Shown: positions 32,934-41,752 of the stretch, piece after piece
Layout of the letters: the number at the start of each line of letters is the position of its first letter
How positions within the stretch are numbered: the stretch's first letter is position 1
The notes under the pieces: generated by a model
Told to the model about the DNA's origin: nothing
Database searches by the model: none
The model's input: only the letters and a program-made list of their open reading frames with translations
DNA from: Algoriphagus alkaliphilus
GTDB lineage: Bacteria > Bacteroidota > Bacteroidia > Cytophagales > Cyclobacteriaceae
Length of the DNA: 64,000 bases
Assembly: GCF_900103735.1 (NCBI RefSeq)
Contig: NZ_FMXE01000007.1
Location: 62,001-126,000, forward strand
Reading direction: 5' to 3'
Position numbers and translations under genes: made by a program

Positions 32934-34058
32934 TTATACGTAATTGTTAAGCATTACCGGCATGACGAGCATGAGGATGTCTTCATTAGCATCCTGTTCG
33001 GCAGGGAGAATCAGACCGGCCCTATTTGGAGCGCTGAATCTTAAGCTAACTTCTTTGCAGTTCAGATTATTGAGCATTTCCACCAAGAACTTGGCATTGA
33101 ATCCGATTTCGATGTCTTCACCTTCGTGATCGCAAGAAAGACGTTCGTTTGCCTCGTTGGAGAAGTCCAAGTCTTCTGCAGAGATCATCAATTCACTGCC
33201 AGTCAATTTCAATCTAACCTGGTGGGTAGTCTTATTTGCATAGATTGCAATTCTTCGCAAAGATCCCAACAGCTCCAATCGGTCAATGTTCATGCGGTTT
33301 GGATTGTCAACCGGAATCACATTTTCGTAATCAGGATAGCGCTCGTCGATCAGACGGCAAATCATCTTGATATTGTTAAACTTGAAGTAGGCGTTGGATT
33401 GGTTGAATTCCACGGTGACAGGTACATTTTCACCGGGTAGAGTTGATTTCAACAAGTTGAGCGCTTTCCTTGGGATGATTAGACTGGTACTGTTTGCCGA
33501 AGCGATGTCCACTCTTCTGTACCGTACTAGTCTGTGACCATCTGTTGCCACAAATGTTGAATTAGTATCGCTCAAATTGATGTAAACACCAGTCATTGCA
33601 GGCCTGAGTTCATCAGAGCTTGTTGCGAAAATGGTGTTTGAAATGGCAGAGGATAGCACCTCTGTGGACATATCCACAGTTGTTGCGTTGTTTACGGTTG
33701 GGATTTTTGGGAAATCCGTCGCATTCTCGCCGGCTAGTCTGTATCGACCGTTGTCTGAGCTTATTTCGACTGCGTAGGTGTCATGATCGATGCTGAAGGT
33801 TACCGGCTGCTCAGGTAGATTTTTCAAAGTTTCGATCAGAATACGCGCTGGTACTGCAATATTTCCATCCTCTTTTGCCTCGACATGAAGCTGTGTCATC
33901 ATGGAAGTCTGCAAATCAGAAGCAGTTATGGTCAATTCGGAATCTTTGATCTCAAAAAGGAAGTTCTCCAAAATAGGAACAACCGGATTCGTTGTTACGA
34001 CACCGTTGATGGCCGAAAGCTGCTTGAGCAAAGCAGAAGAGGAAACAATAAATTTCAT
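32934..34058 (-). CDS. dnaN: DNA polymerase III beta subunit (sliding clamp)
   Basis: The ring-shaped processivity clamp of the replicase. At 374 residues it has the normal three-domain length. Landmarks are MKFIVSSSALLKQLSAINGV at the start, TVDMSTEVLSSAISNTIFAT (domain 2 entry), ATDGHRLVRYRR in the middle, and the C-terminal ILMLVMPVMLNNYV, equivalent to the VMPMR tail that lines the partner pocket. It is not next to dnaA, recF or gyrB, so it is outside an origin cluster in this window. Its ATG is the edge of repeat array C, so the leader of an essential replication gene is a repeat unit. Confidence 0.97.
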   Translation of the reverse strand: MKFIVSSSALLKQLSAINGVVTTNPVVPILENFLFEIKDSELTITASDLQTSMMTQLHVEAKEDGNIAVPARILIETLKNLPEQPVTFSIDHDTYAVEISSDNGRYRLAGENATDFPKIPTVNNATTVDMSTEVLSSAISNTIFATSSDELRPAMTGVYINLSDTNSTFVATDGHRLVRYRRVDIASANSTSLIIPRKALNLLKSTLPGENVPVTVEFNQSNAYFKFNNIKMICRLIDERYPDYENVIPVDNPNRMNIDRLELLGSLRRIAIYANKTTHQVRLKLTGSELMISAEDLDFSNEANERLSCDHEGEDIEIGFNAKFLVEMLNNLNCKEVSLRFSAPNRAGLILPAEQDANEDILMLVMPVMLNNYV

Positions 34059-34540
34059 GTGTTTATGATTTTATATTAGTGGTCACATGGAATCTCGCAT
34101 TACAAATGATCATCCCAATAGGGGATGTTTGACTAACGCTCGATTTCATATCGTAGGGCTTAGTATTTAGTTTAAATCCAGTGGGGTAAATTTATAAATA
34201 AAATGCTAATTCGATGGGTCGAAAATCCCTTTCCCCGAAAATTTATCCTGTTAATTTCATGTGTTTATAATTTGGTTTTTAATTGCCACATGGAATACCC
34301 CCAGATAATCATGCTCCTGTGTGTCGCTCTTTCGAAATGGGTATTTCATGTGTTTATAATTTGGTTTTTAATTGCCACATGGAATACCCCCAGATAATCA
34401 TGCTCCTGTGTGTCGCTCTTTCGACATGGGTATTTCATCTGTTTATAATTTGATTTTTTTAGTCACATGGAATGCCCTGCCCCGATAGCTCGGGGCATCC
34501 CCCTGTGTGATCCCGTAAATACGGGACCATGGGCATTTCA
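34053..34540 (-). repeat. Hairpin-repeat array C, 4 units with one spacer
   Basis: Units start with TTTCAT at 34053, 34255, 34344 and 34433 and end at TTTCAT 34144 and TTTCAC 34535; the first unit is separated by about 105 nt of unrelated sequence. Units 2 and 3 are 89 nt each and almost identical. Their stem is ATGGAATACCC with GGGTATTTCAT, while unit 4 has ATGGAATGCCC with GGGCATTTCA. Unit 4 is a long form with the inserts CCCCGATAGCTCGGGG (34480) and CCCGTAAATACGGG (34512), the same pair as in array A unit 1. The array fills the gap between the dnaN start codon and the gldG stop. Confidence 0.88.
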
Positions 34541-34552
34541 CATTAACCTAAA

Positions 34553-36235
34553 TCAGCTAGTAGAATACCTACGCTTTCTAAGATAAAGTATTATTCCACC
34601 CAAGAGACTTAAAATCAGAACAGGAAGTGCCACATTGACTCCCTGCCAAAAAGTTTTCTGTTGGCTGATTTTTACTTTGTTCAATGGTCGGATTTGTAGT
34701 GATCGGGTTCGGGAAGCTATGATGCCTTCCGGATCACTGAGGAATTGAACAAGGTTTTGGAGCAATTGCTTATTGGCGTAGGTAGTTTGGGCAAAAGGAT
34801 CTTCACCTAATAACAAAGGCTGCTTTCCCTGTAAGCTTAACTGGCTTTGAAATACCGATCCATCACCAAAAACAACTACTTTTCCTCTTCCGCTTTCCTT
34901 AAAATCGTCTTTTGAAAAGTCTTCGGGTACAAATCTGTTTTTGAAAAGTGAGGTAAATTCACCTTCCAGCAAATAAGCCAAAGGCAAGTTGCGCAAGGTG
35001 AATTCTTCCATTTTAGGTGCTTTTTCCATATCCGAAAATGCTACTCTTGACGGTGCAGGAAGGATTTTTGCATTTTCTGATCCAAAAATCAAAGGAGTCT
35101 TAATTACCCCATCTGCTTTGACTGTGTCTAAACTACTTGCAAATCTATAATTGACCTGATCCAGAGTTTTGGTGATCGGATGAGTAGTGACTCTTCCTGC
35201 ATTGAAATAAAATGGCCAAGGCAATGGAACCAGTTGTTCTTGATTTCCAAAATTGCCACCCATTACGGGTATGAAGCTAAAGTTTAGATCCTGAATTAGG
35301 TCCTTGTTGATCCTTACTCCATAGCGGAAAAGCAGGCGATCCAGTTCATTTTCTAGGGGGAAAGAGAAGGTGCCATTTCCTCCTGCCTCAGCTATATTCA
35401 CCTCGACTCCCTCTGCGGCAATTACAAGATTTCCTCCATGCATCACATACTGATCCAAGAGATAAAGCTCACGATCGGTGTAAGTTTGCTTGGGACCGAC
35501 AATAAAAATCGCCCCAAAAGTACTCAGATCCTGAATAGACTTAGCCTGGTCAAGGGGAACTTTGAAGACCTCATATTGACCATCAAGTGCTTCTACTATT
35601 CCAAAACCGCCATCTTCGGAAAGTTCTCCGTGACCGATGATCAATGCAATGGCTCCCTTCTCGGGATTGACCAGTTTTCGGATGGCATTGCTAAGTTCAA
35701 ACTCCAGATTTTCGATGGATGTATTCAAAATCTGATCCGGAGACATTCCCTGCTCGCCTTTCAGAATCAGTGCGCCGGTTTCGTATTCATCATCGGCCAC
35801 CAAAATCCCCGGAAAAATCAATTGTGTCTGCTGTCCAGAATTTTGATTGAAAAAAACATTGGTTGGATTGATGCCATAATCGGCTAAAGTGAAGATGAAT
35901 TCCTCCTGAAGTGAATCCGTCACCGTCAGTGGGTCAAAATAGGAAACTGTGATATTTTCCGAAGAATAGGCGTTAAATGTCCGAACGGTTTCCTCCATTG
36001 ACTTTTGTAATCTTCGCATGCCACCCGGAAGATTTTTTCCTGTCAAAAGTATATCCACATGAATCGGCCGATCCAGATTTTCCAATAATTCCTTGGTGGC
36101 TGGATGAACGGAAAATCGCTTTTCATCTGTCAAATCAATTCGAAATCGAAGGAATTGTCCCAGTAAAAGCAAGATCAAAATCCCCGCTAAAAGGGTCAGG
36201 TAGGGTTTTGCGGTATGGAGTCCTGATTTTTTCAT
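34553..36235 (-). CDS. gldG: Gliding motility ABC transporter component GldG
   Basis: About 560 residues, a membrane-tethered substrate-binding-like protein of the Gld ABC system needed for gliding and linked to type IX secretion in Bacteroidota. The ATG at 36235 (MKKSGLHTAKPYLTLLAG) overlaps the gldF stop by 4 nt; an in-frame start at 36277 would lie well inside gldF. A first helix spans about 10-25 and a last helix about 535-553 (ALPVLILSLLGGIILYL). The large periplasmic middle contains FSVHPATKELLENLDRPI, IALIIGHGELSEDGGF and VFGDGSVF, typical of GldG/ABC-type periplasmic proteins. It follows gldA and gldF. Confidence 0.92.
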   Translation of the reverse strand: MKKSGLHTAKPYLTLLAGILILLLLGQFLRFRIDLTDEKRFSVHPATKELLENLDRPIHVDILLTGKNLPGGMRRLQKSMEETVRTFNAYSSENITVSYFDPLTVTDSLQEEFIFTLADYGINPTNVFFNQNSGQQTQLIFPGILVADDEYETGALILKGEQGMSPDQILNTSIENLEFELSNAIRKLVNPEKGAIALIIGHGELSEDGGFGIVEALDGQYEVFKVPLDQAKSIQDLSTFGAIFIVGPKQTYTDRELYLLDQYVMHGGNLVIAAEGVEVNIAEAGGNGTFSFPLENELDRLLFRYGVRINKDLIQDLNFSFIPVMGGNFGNQEQLVPLPWPFYFNAGRVTTHPITKTLDQVNYRFASSLDTVKADGVIKTPLIFGSENAKILPAPSRVAFSDMEKAPKMEEFTLRNLPLAYLLEGEFTSLFKNRFVPEDFSKDDFKESGRGKVVVFGDGSVFQSQLSLQGKQPLLLGEDPFAQTTYANKQLLQNLVQFLSDPEGIIASRTRSLQIRPLNKVKISQQKTFWQGVNVALPVLILSLLGGIILYLRKRRYSTS

Positions 36236-36951
36236 TTGTTTCTTAAAACCAAAACAGAAGCTCCCAAAAACACCCAAATCATTCCCAGAAGGAAAAATAA
36301 ATCCCGGCTGTCTACCACTCCGCGGCTAAGGCTGATGTAATGATAACTCAAGCTAAGTTCCTCAACCCAATAGGCGATGTCACCGGAAAGAATTCCCGAC
36401 AAGGCTGTGAATCCAAAATACAGCACAAAGCAAAGAAAAACACCCAATACGAAGGCAACGACCTGCTGGGAAGTCAATGAACTTGCAAATAAACCTACCG
36501 CTGCGAAGGTAGCCCCGATCATCAACAGACCGATCCAGCTTCCAAAGAAGCCCGCTAAATCAAGATTTCCGACCGGTTCCCCAAGCTGCACAATACTGTA
36601 GGCGTAAAGAAGGGTAGGTAAGACTGACAAAAAAACCAAAGTAACTAAGGCTAGGTATTTTGCCGAGATGATTTGAATTATTGAAAGTGGAGAAGTCCTT
36701 AAAAGCTCCCAAGTACCTGTTTTTCGTTCTTCGGAGATAGCTCGCATAGACAGTGCAGGAATCAAAAATGTAAAAACATAGGGCGTGTAGGAAAAAAGGG
36801 CTTCCAGATCTGCAAAACCATAATCCAAAACCGAGCTTTCGGGAAAAACCCAAACGATCAAACCTAATGCGACAAGAAACAAGGTCAGAATCAAGTAGCC
36901 GGTAAGGCTACCAAAAAAGGCGTTGATTTCTCTTATATAAAGACTCCTCAT
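36232..36951 (-). CDS. gldF: Gliding motility ABC transporter permease GldF
   Basis: An ABC-2 type permease of 239 residues with six hydrophobic helices. It opens with REINAFFGSLTGYLILTLFL, and the segment MRAISEERKTGTWELLRTSP (about 70-89) is the conserved cytoplasmic loop of this permease type. Its start overlaps the gldA stop by 4 nt and its stop overlaps the gldG start by 4 nt, so the three proteins are made together. With GldA it forms the membrane core of the transporter. The transported substrate is not known even in model gliders. Confidence 0.93.
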   Translation of the reverse strand: MRSLYIREINAFFGSLTGYLILTLFLVALGLIVWVFPESSVLDYGFADLEALFSYTPYVFTFLIPALSMRAISEERKTGTWELLRTSPLSIIQIISAKYLALVTLVFLSVLPTLLYAYSIVQLGEPVGNLDLAGFFGSWIGLLMIGATFAAVGLFASSLTSQQVVAFVLGVFLCFVLYFGFTALSGILSGDIAYWVEELSLSYHYISLSRGVVDSRDLFFLLGMIWVFLGASVLVLRNK

Positions 36952-37859
36952 AGGTTTTGGGTAATTTCTCTAAAAAGGGTTTCGAGATTTTTCTTGGATT
37001 GGTTTAGGCTGTTCAGGTTCAGGCCCCGCTCGGCAATAAGTTGCATCAGCACTTTTCTCGTTTCGACGGGGTCGGCTGTTTCGATTACCAATTGCTGATT
37101 CCCTTTGCTGCCAAACTTGACCTTTCCAAGTTTTTCAAACCACATCAATTCCAATTCCTCCTCAGTTTCCAGGATTAATTCTACTTGCCCTGATCCTGCT
37201 TTGAGTTCGGATAGCGGACTTGCAGCCAGGATCCTTCCTTTGTTGATGATTACCACATCATGACAGATCGCCTCAACTTCCTGCATGATATGGGTGGAGA
37301 AGATCAACGTTTTATTTTTAGCGATTTCACAGATTAAATTCCGGATTTCGACCAACTGATTTGGATCCAGGCCTGTAGTAGGCTCATCCAAAATCACCAC
37401 TTGAGGATCGTGAATTAATGCCCGGGCCAATCCAACCCGTTGCCGGTAACCTTTGGAAAGCTGACCGATTTTCTTGTGCTGTTCGGTTGAAAGCCCTGTT
37501 TTTCTTACCAACTCTTCCACGCGGGATCGGATGTGCGAAGATCTCATCCCATAAAGTCCTCCCGAAAATTCGAGGAATTCACGGACATACAGGTCAAGGT
37601 AGAGTGGGTTGTTTTCAGGCAGATAGCCAATTTTCGGGCTGACAAATTTGGGGTTTTCCAACGCATTTTCTCCCAGTATTTTCACTTGACCTGCATCAGC
37701 GCTGAGGTAACCCGTGATGATTTTCATCGTTGTGGATTTTCCGGCACCGTTTGGGCCAAGAAAACCCAGAATTCTTCCCGGAGTAGCCGAAAAGCTCACT
37801 TCATCGAGTGCTTTTTGGTTGCCATAAAATTTACTTAAGTGGGAGACTTCTAATGACAT
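36948..37859 (-). CDS. gldA: Gliding motility ABC transporter ATPase GldA
   Basis: The nucleotide-binding subunit, 303 residues. Walker A is GPNGAGKST (34-42), the signature is LSKGYRQRVGLARAL (about 133-147) and Walker B with the catalytic Glu is VVILDEPTTGLDP (about 154-166), followed by STHIMQEVE with the switch His. The C-terminal 80 residues form the extra domain seen in ABC-2-type ATPases. It is the first gene of a tightly overlapping gldA-gldF-gldG operon. In Flavobacterium johnsoniae gldA is separate from gldFG; the clustered order here is usual for Cytophagales. Confidence 0.93.
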   Translation of the reverse strand: MSLEVSHLSKFYGNQKALDEVSFSATPGRILGFLGPNGAGKSTTMKIITGYLSADAGQVKILGENALENPKFVSPKIGYLPENNPLYLDLYVREFLEFSGGLYGMRSSHIRSRVEELVRKTGLSTEQHKKIGQLSKGYRQRVGLARALIHDPQVVILDEPTTGLDPNQLVEIRNLICEIAKNKTLIFSTHIMQEVEAICHDVVIINKGRILAASPLSELKAGSGQVELILETEEELELMWFEKLGKVKFGSKGNQQLVIETADPVETRKVLMQLIAERGLNLNSLNQSKKNLETLFREITQNL

Positions 37860-38004
37860 AAAAAGGAAAAAACCAAAGAGGAAATTTTAGCAGGGCAGGA
37901 GTAAATTCCCTTTGCACAGGATTCGAACAAAAATATCAAACCCTGAGGGAAAGGCAATGCGATTTGTACTTTTTAGGAAAATGAAGTGACTTATTTTAGG
38001 ATGT

Positions 38005-38484
38005 TCAAAAAAGCCCAGATCCAGCCTTTCCTTTCAGACTTTCTTCGTAGCCCGTATCAGCTTTTAATCCGTAACCTTCTGCCGCTGCTACGGCTAACTG
38101 ATCGCAGCGTTCATTCTCGGCATGTCCGGCATGCCCCTTTACCCAAAAGAATTTGGGCTTGTATTTCAGGTGAAGCGGAATGTAGCGAAGCCAGAGATCC
38201 GGGTTTTTTTTGTCTTTGAAGCCTTTTTTCTGCCAGCCCCACAGCCAACCTTTTTCGATCGCATCTACGACGTACTTGCTGTCAGAGTAGATCTGTACCG
38301 GAAATTCGGTGGTTTTCAATTCCTGCAAGGCCCGAATCACAGCCAAAAGCTCCATGCGGTTATTGGTAGTAAGGCGAAATCCTTCGGACAATTCCTTACG
38401 GTGCTGACCGAATTTGAGGACAGCCCCATAGCCACCCGGACCGGGATTGCCTTTGGCTGCTCCGTCTGTAAAAATGATAATCAT
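38005..38484 (-). CDS. rnhA: Ribonuclease HI
   Basis: Cleaves RNA in RNA-DNA hybrids. The four acidic active-site residues are present: Asp7 (FTDGAAKGNPG), Glu45 (NNRMELLAV), Asp68 (YSDSKYV) and Asp128 (RCDQLA), with the GHAGHAENERC loop (117-127) supplying the conserved His. The basic handle segment WGWQKKGFKDKKNPDLW (82-98) is complete. At 159 residues it matches E. coli RnhA. It stands alone between gldA and the broken marC gene. Confidence 0.96.
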   Translation of the reverse strand: MIIIFTDGAAKGNPGPGGYGAVLKFGQHRKELSEGFRLTTNNRMELLAVIRALQELKTTEFPVQIYSDSKYVVDAIEKGWLWGWQKKGFKDKKNPDLWLRYIPLHLKYKPKFFWVKGHAGHAENERCDQLAVAAAEGYGLKADTGYEESLKGKAGSGLF

Positions 38485-38526
38485 GTGGTGAAAATCGGGA
38501 AAATCGCTGAAATTCCTTTTTTAAAA

Positions 38527-39103
38527 TTAATTAAAGATCTCAACAGGGAAGGCATTAGTTTTGAAAATTTTGACAGCAATAGAAAGCAAAATGATCCCGA
38601 AAATTCTTCTTAAAACATCCAGTCCAGATCTTCCAAGTTTACTTTCCAGCCAAGTGGTGCTTTTCAAAACTGCATAAACAAAAATCAGATTCAGCAGAAT
38701 GCCGACACCAATATTGACCTGCTCGAATTCCGCCTTCAAGGTTAAGATAGTTGTTAACGTCCCTGCACCTGCGATCAAAGGGAATGCGATCGGGGTACAA
38801 TGGATGCGCTTCAGGGTCCGGTTTGAAAAGTTCGATACCTAGGATCATTTCCGCTCCTAAAGCAAAAATGATTAAGGCTCCTGCAATGGCAAAATCGCTC
38901 ACTCCAATACCAAACAGTCGAAGTATGGACTCACCGACTAGTAAAAATACAATCATCAAAAGTCCTGCGGCAAGTGTTGCTCGCTCTGATTTGATGTGAC
39001 CTACTTTTTTCCGAAGATTGATGACTATCGGGATCGAACCTAAAATATCTATTACGGAGAAAAGGATCAATGATACAGGCAGTATCTGCTTGAAATCTAA
39101 CAT
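38527..39103 (-). pseudogene. MarC family membrane protein, frameshifted
   Basis: The first part (39103 down to about 38797) reads MLDFKQILPVSLILFSVIDI and continues through four helices to FKPDPEAHPL. The family pattern then requires TPIAFPLIAGAGT, but that is found one frame over, continuing to a stop at 38527. Dropping one A-T pair near 38797 restores HPLTPIAFPLIAGAGTLTT and gives a 191-residue protein of normal MarC/UPF0056 length with six helices. It is either a real single-base insertion that inactivates the gene or a sequencing error. Despite the name, MarC has no proven role in drug resistance. Confidence 0.8.
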
Positions 39104-39204
39104 TACGCAAAGTTAGCGGATTTCGGATGTGGGATATGCGATTTCGGATTGGAACGGGAAAAAATCCCCAATCCGAAATCCCCAATCCGAAATCCGAAAT
39201 CGAA
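39104..39204. repeat. Reiterated-word tract with 13-bp hairpin
   Basis: The words ATTTCGGAT and ATCCGAAAT and close variants recur at least six times in 100 nt. GATTTCGGATTGG (39140-39152) pairs perfectly with CCAATCCGAAATC (39168-39180) around a 15-base loop. It lies between the ccmF stop and the marC start and could end the ccm transcript, though no T run follows on the minus strand. Confidence 0.6.
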
Positions 39205-41724
39205 TTACTCTAATCCCTTATCCCGCATCTTTTGGAATTCATCAAATCGGCGGAAAATAGCGACCGTAAATCCCATCAGCATGATGATCGTTCCGATCCA
39301 AAGTACATTGATGTAGGGCTTCACGATAGCCTTCATGACCACGTAGTCTTTTTGGTACTGATTGACCTTGAACACAAACTTATTTTGCTCAGGGAGGATA
39401 TTTTCCAATCTCACCTTGATGCCAAGTTCTGTGTCGATTACAGGGAGTTTTCCGATTTGATTATTTCGGATGATAAAGGTGGGCTCAATACTTTTTTCTA
39501 CATCATAATCCAAAATTCGGAGCTTTGCCTTCACGGCAATATCACCTTCCTGGAGTTGGTATCCGTCCACCTCTTTGAGGACCTCAGCACCGTCAAAATA
39601 GGTCACAAAGTCAGCGATATAAAATTGCTCACCCGGTGCCGCCTCGTATGTCTCATCCTCTTTCCATTCTGGATCCTCAGAGTCGTTCATCGCTGCCACG
39701 TAGGTGTACAAATCTTTATTTAGGTAAATCTTGGAATCCGGGGAAGAGATCAGACCGCCCATACCTGCATTGAATTGTGACATTGGACTTAATGAAAATT
39801 TCAAGGTTTCGTTCTGCAGGTAATCGATTTTGAAATAGTCGTTTTCTTCAAGAACAATCTTTACTACATCTCCTTTTTTGAAATGATCTTTAAAATCTGC
39901 CAAAGCAATAGCTTCATTGACTTTACCAGTCGATTCAAGGATTTTGGCAGGCACATACTCATTGACTCCCACCACTTTTTTCTCACGACCTCGGTAGATT
40001 ACCGTGTAGTCTTTCATTTGGGTGGGCTTGTTGATCCAAAGCAGGACATGTTCTTTGTTCATCTCATCCTCCCAGCTGTTGCTGTAAGTGAGACCTGACA
40101 TATTGATGGAAATGACATCCGAGTAGCCGGAACTGAACATGATTCCGATGAGCATCATGCCCAATCCGATATGTGCCAAAGAACCACCTGCCAATTTGAA
40201 AGTTGATTTCTTAAGGATTTTCAGCAAAATGACTGCATTGGCTACGATCGTAAACGTGCTTGCCAATACGATGATGATGTATTTCCAGTCGTAGACTTTT
40301 GCCAAAACGATGATTGCGGCCGATATCAACACTGAAATAATATATGGAGTAATCAAAGCATCTTTTAACGCTTTTTTATCGATTTTTTGCCACCAGAAAA
40401 ACTGACCAACAGAGGTCAGAAGAGCAATTGCCACTGCAAACCACAATTGAAATCTGGTATAAAACGCTACCTGATCTGCTGGAGGGGCCATGTTGGAAAT
40501 TCCGCCGAAGCTTTCCACCAATGCATTCCAGGCAGGAATTGAAGTAGGCAATATGACCTGAAAGGCCATCAAACCCAAAGTCACAGCACCCAGGAATATC
40601 CAAAATTCTCTGGAGTAAACGGAAGCTTCCTTCTCGGAAGTTGGAATATGTTTCCAAGCCCTAGCCGCCAAAAACACAGCAATAACCAAGAAAAATAACA
40701 TATAAATCAACAATTGACCCGATAGTCCCAAGTCGGTAAATGAGTGAACCGAAGCATCGCCTAGCACGCCTGATCTCACCAAGAAAGTGGCATAAAGGAC
40801 CAAGATGAAGCTCAGAATCACTAAAACTATTGTGGTCTTGAGAGCGGTCGCGCTTTTCTTGAAGGTGATCATCGTATGGATCGAGGCCACCAAAATCAAC
40901 CAGGGAACATACACGGCATTTTCCACGGGATCCCAGTTCCAATACCCACCGAAGTTTAAGGTCACATAGGCCCAATACGCACCCATGATAATCCCCATCC
41001 CCAAAATCATCGCAGAGAAAATCGCCCAAGGCAAGGCCGGGCGAATCCATTCAGAATATTTTTTCGTCACCAAGCCGCCAATAAGGAAAGCAAAAGGAAC
41101 CAAAGTTGAGGCATATCCCAAGAACAAGGTCGGCGGGTGAATGACCATCCAGATATTTTGCAAAAGCGGATTCAAACCCGTCCCATCTTCCGGGACAAAG
41201 TCAGGATTCAATTGGAAGATAGGAGCCTGCGTAGCGTCACGCAAAAGGATAAAGGGTGAACTGCCAATCTTCAAATCATCTATCACCACACCCATAATCA
41301 TAGAAATCAAAAATGCCTGAACCAAGGCAAAAACCACCATGACCGGTGCTTCCCAGAATTTGTTGGTCTGGATTAGGATCACGCCCAAAATCACGTTCCA
41401 GAAAGCCCAAAGGATGAACGCCCCCTCCTGACCTTCCCAGAAACTGGAGATCATGTAATGAACAGGAAGTGCTTTGGACGAGTGTGAATAAGCATAAAAG
41501 TACTCGTAGCGGTGATTGTAGATGATTTCAAAAAGTGAAAAAGCAATCATCACTGTCGAGGCAGTGTGAATGTAGAAGCTAATTCTGCTAAATCTTCTCC
41601 AACTCGCTTTTTCAATTTCGTTGGCACGAAAATACTGCACGTAGGCGTATGCCGTCACCAATGCACTCACAAAAGCCACGATGGTCATCAGGTGGCCAAG
41701 ATTACCCACAAAGGTATTGATCAT
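39205..41724 (-). CDS. ccmF: Cytochrome c biogenesis protein, CcmF/CcsA type
   Basis: An 839-residue membrane protein that joins heme to apocytochrome c at the periplasmic face. It has about 13-15 helices. The heme-handling WWD segment is LNFGGYWNWDPVENAVY (about 254-270), and conserved histidine loops include NHRYEYFYAYSHSSKALP near the start and IHPPTLFLGY (about 191-200). A roughly 250-residue soluble domain (about 560-800) precedes the last helix. It is the last gene of a ccmC-ccmD-ccmE-ccmF run. Bacteroidota versions are longer than E. coli CcmF and are sometimes labelled CcsA; no CcmH was seen here. Confidence 0.92.
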   Translation of the reverse strand: MINTFVGNLGHLMTIVAFVSALVTAYAYVQYFRANEIEKASWRRFSRISFYIHTASTVMIAFSLFEIIYNHRYEYFYAYSHSSKALPVHYMISSFWEGQEGAFILWAFWNVILGVILIQTNKFWEAPVMVVFALVQAFLISMIMGVVIDDLKIGSSPFILLRDATQAPIFQLNPDFVPEDGTGLNPLLQNIWMVIHPPTLFLGYASTLVPFAFLIGGLVTKKYSEWIRPALPWAIFSAMILGMGIIMGAYWAYVTLNFGGYWNWDPVENAVYVPWLILVASIHTMITFKKSATALKTTIVLVILSFILVLYATFLVRSGVLGDASVHSFTDLGLSGQLLIYMLFFLVIAVFLAARAWKHIPTSEKEASVYSREFWIFLGAVTLGLMAFQVILPTSIPAWNALVESFGGISNMAPPADQVAFYTRFQLWFAVAIALLTSVGQFFWWQKIDKKALKDALITPYIISVLISAAIIVLAKVYDWKYIIIVLASTFTIVANAVILLKILKKSTFKLAGGSLAHIGLGMMLIGIMFSSGYSDVISINMSGLTYSNSWEDEMNKEHVLLWINKPTQMKDYTVIYRGREKKVVGVNEYVPAKILESTGKVNEAIALADFKDHFKKGDVVKIVLEENDYFKIDYLQNETLKFSLSPMSQFNAGMGGLISSPDSKIYLNKDLYTYVAAMNDSEDPEWKEDETYEAAPGEQFYIADFVTYFDGAEVLKEVDGYQLQEGDIAVKAKLRILDYDVEKSIEPTFIIRNNQIGKLPVIDTELGIKVRLENILPEQNKFVFKVNQYQKDYVVMKAIVKPYINVLWIGTIIMLMGFTVAIFRRFDEFQKMRDKGLE

Positions 41725-41752
41725 GATTTTTTACTTGAGATAGCTTTCAACA

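Noticed and set aside
32934-34058. Replication origin near dnaN
   Set aside because: There is no dnaA, recF or gyrB neighbour and no cluster of DnaA-box-like sites was recognised; dnaN is separate from the origin in many Bacteroidota.
34255-34438. Two 89-nt direct repeats that could suggest a CRISPR array
   Set aside because: Units are contiguous without unique spacers, each contains its own hairpins, and no cas gene is near. They belong to the hairpin-repeat family.
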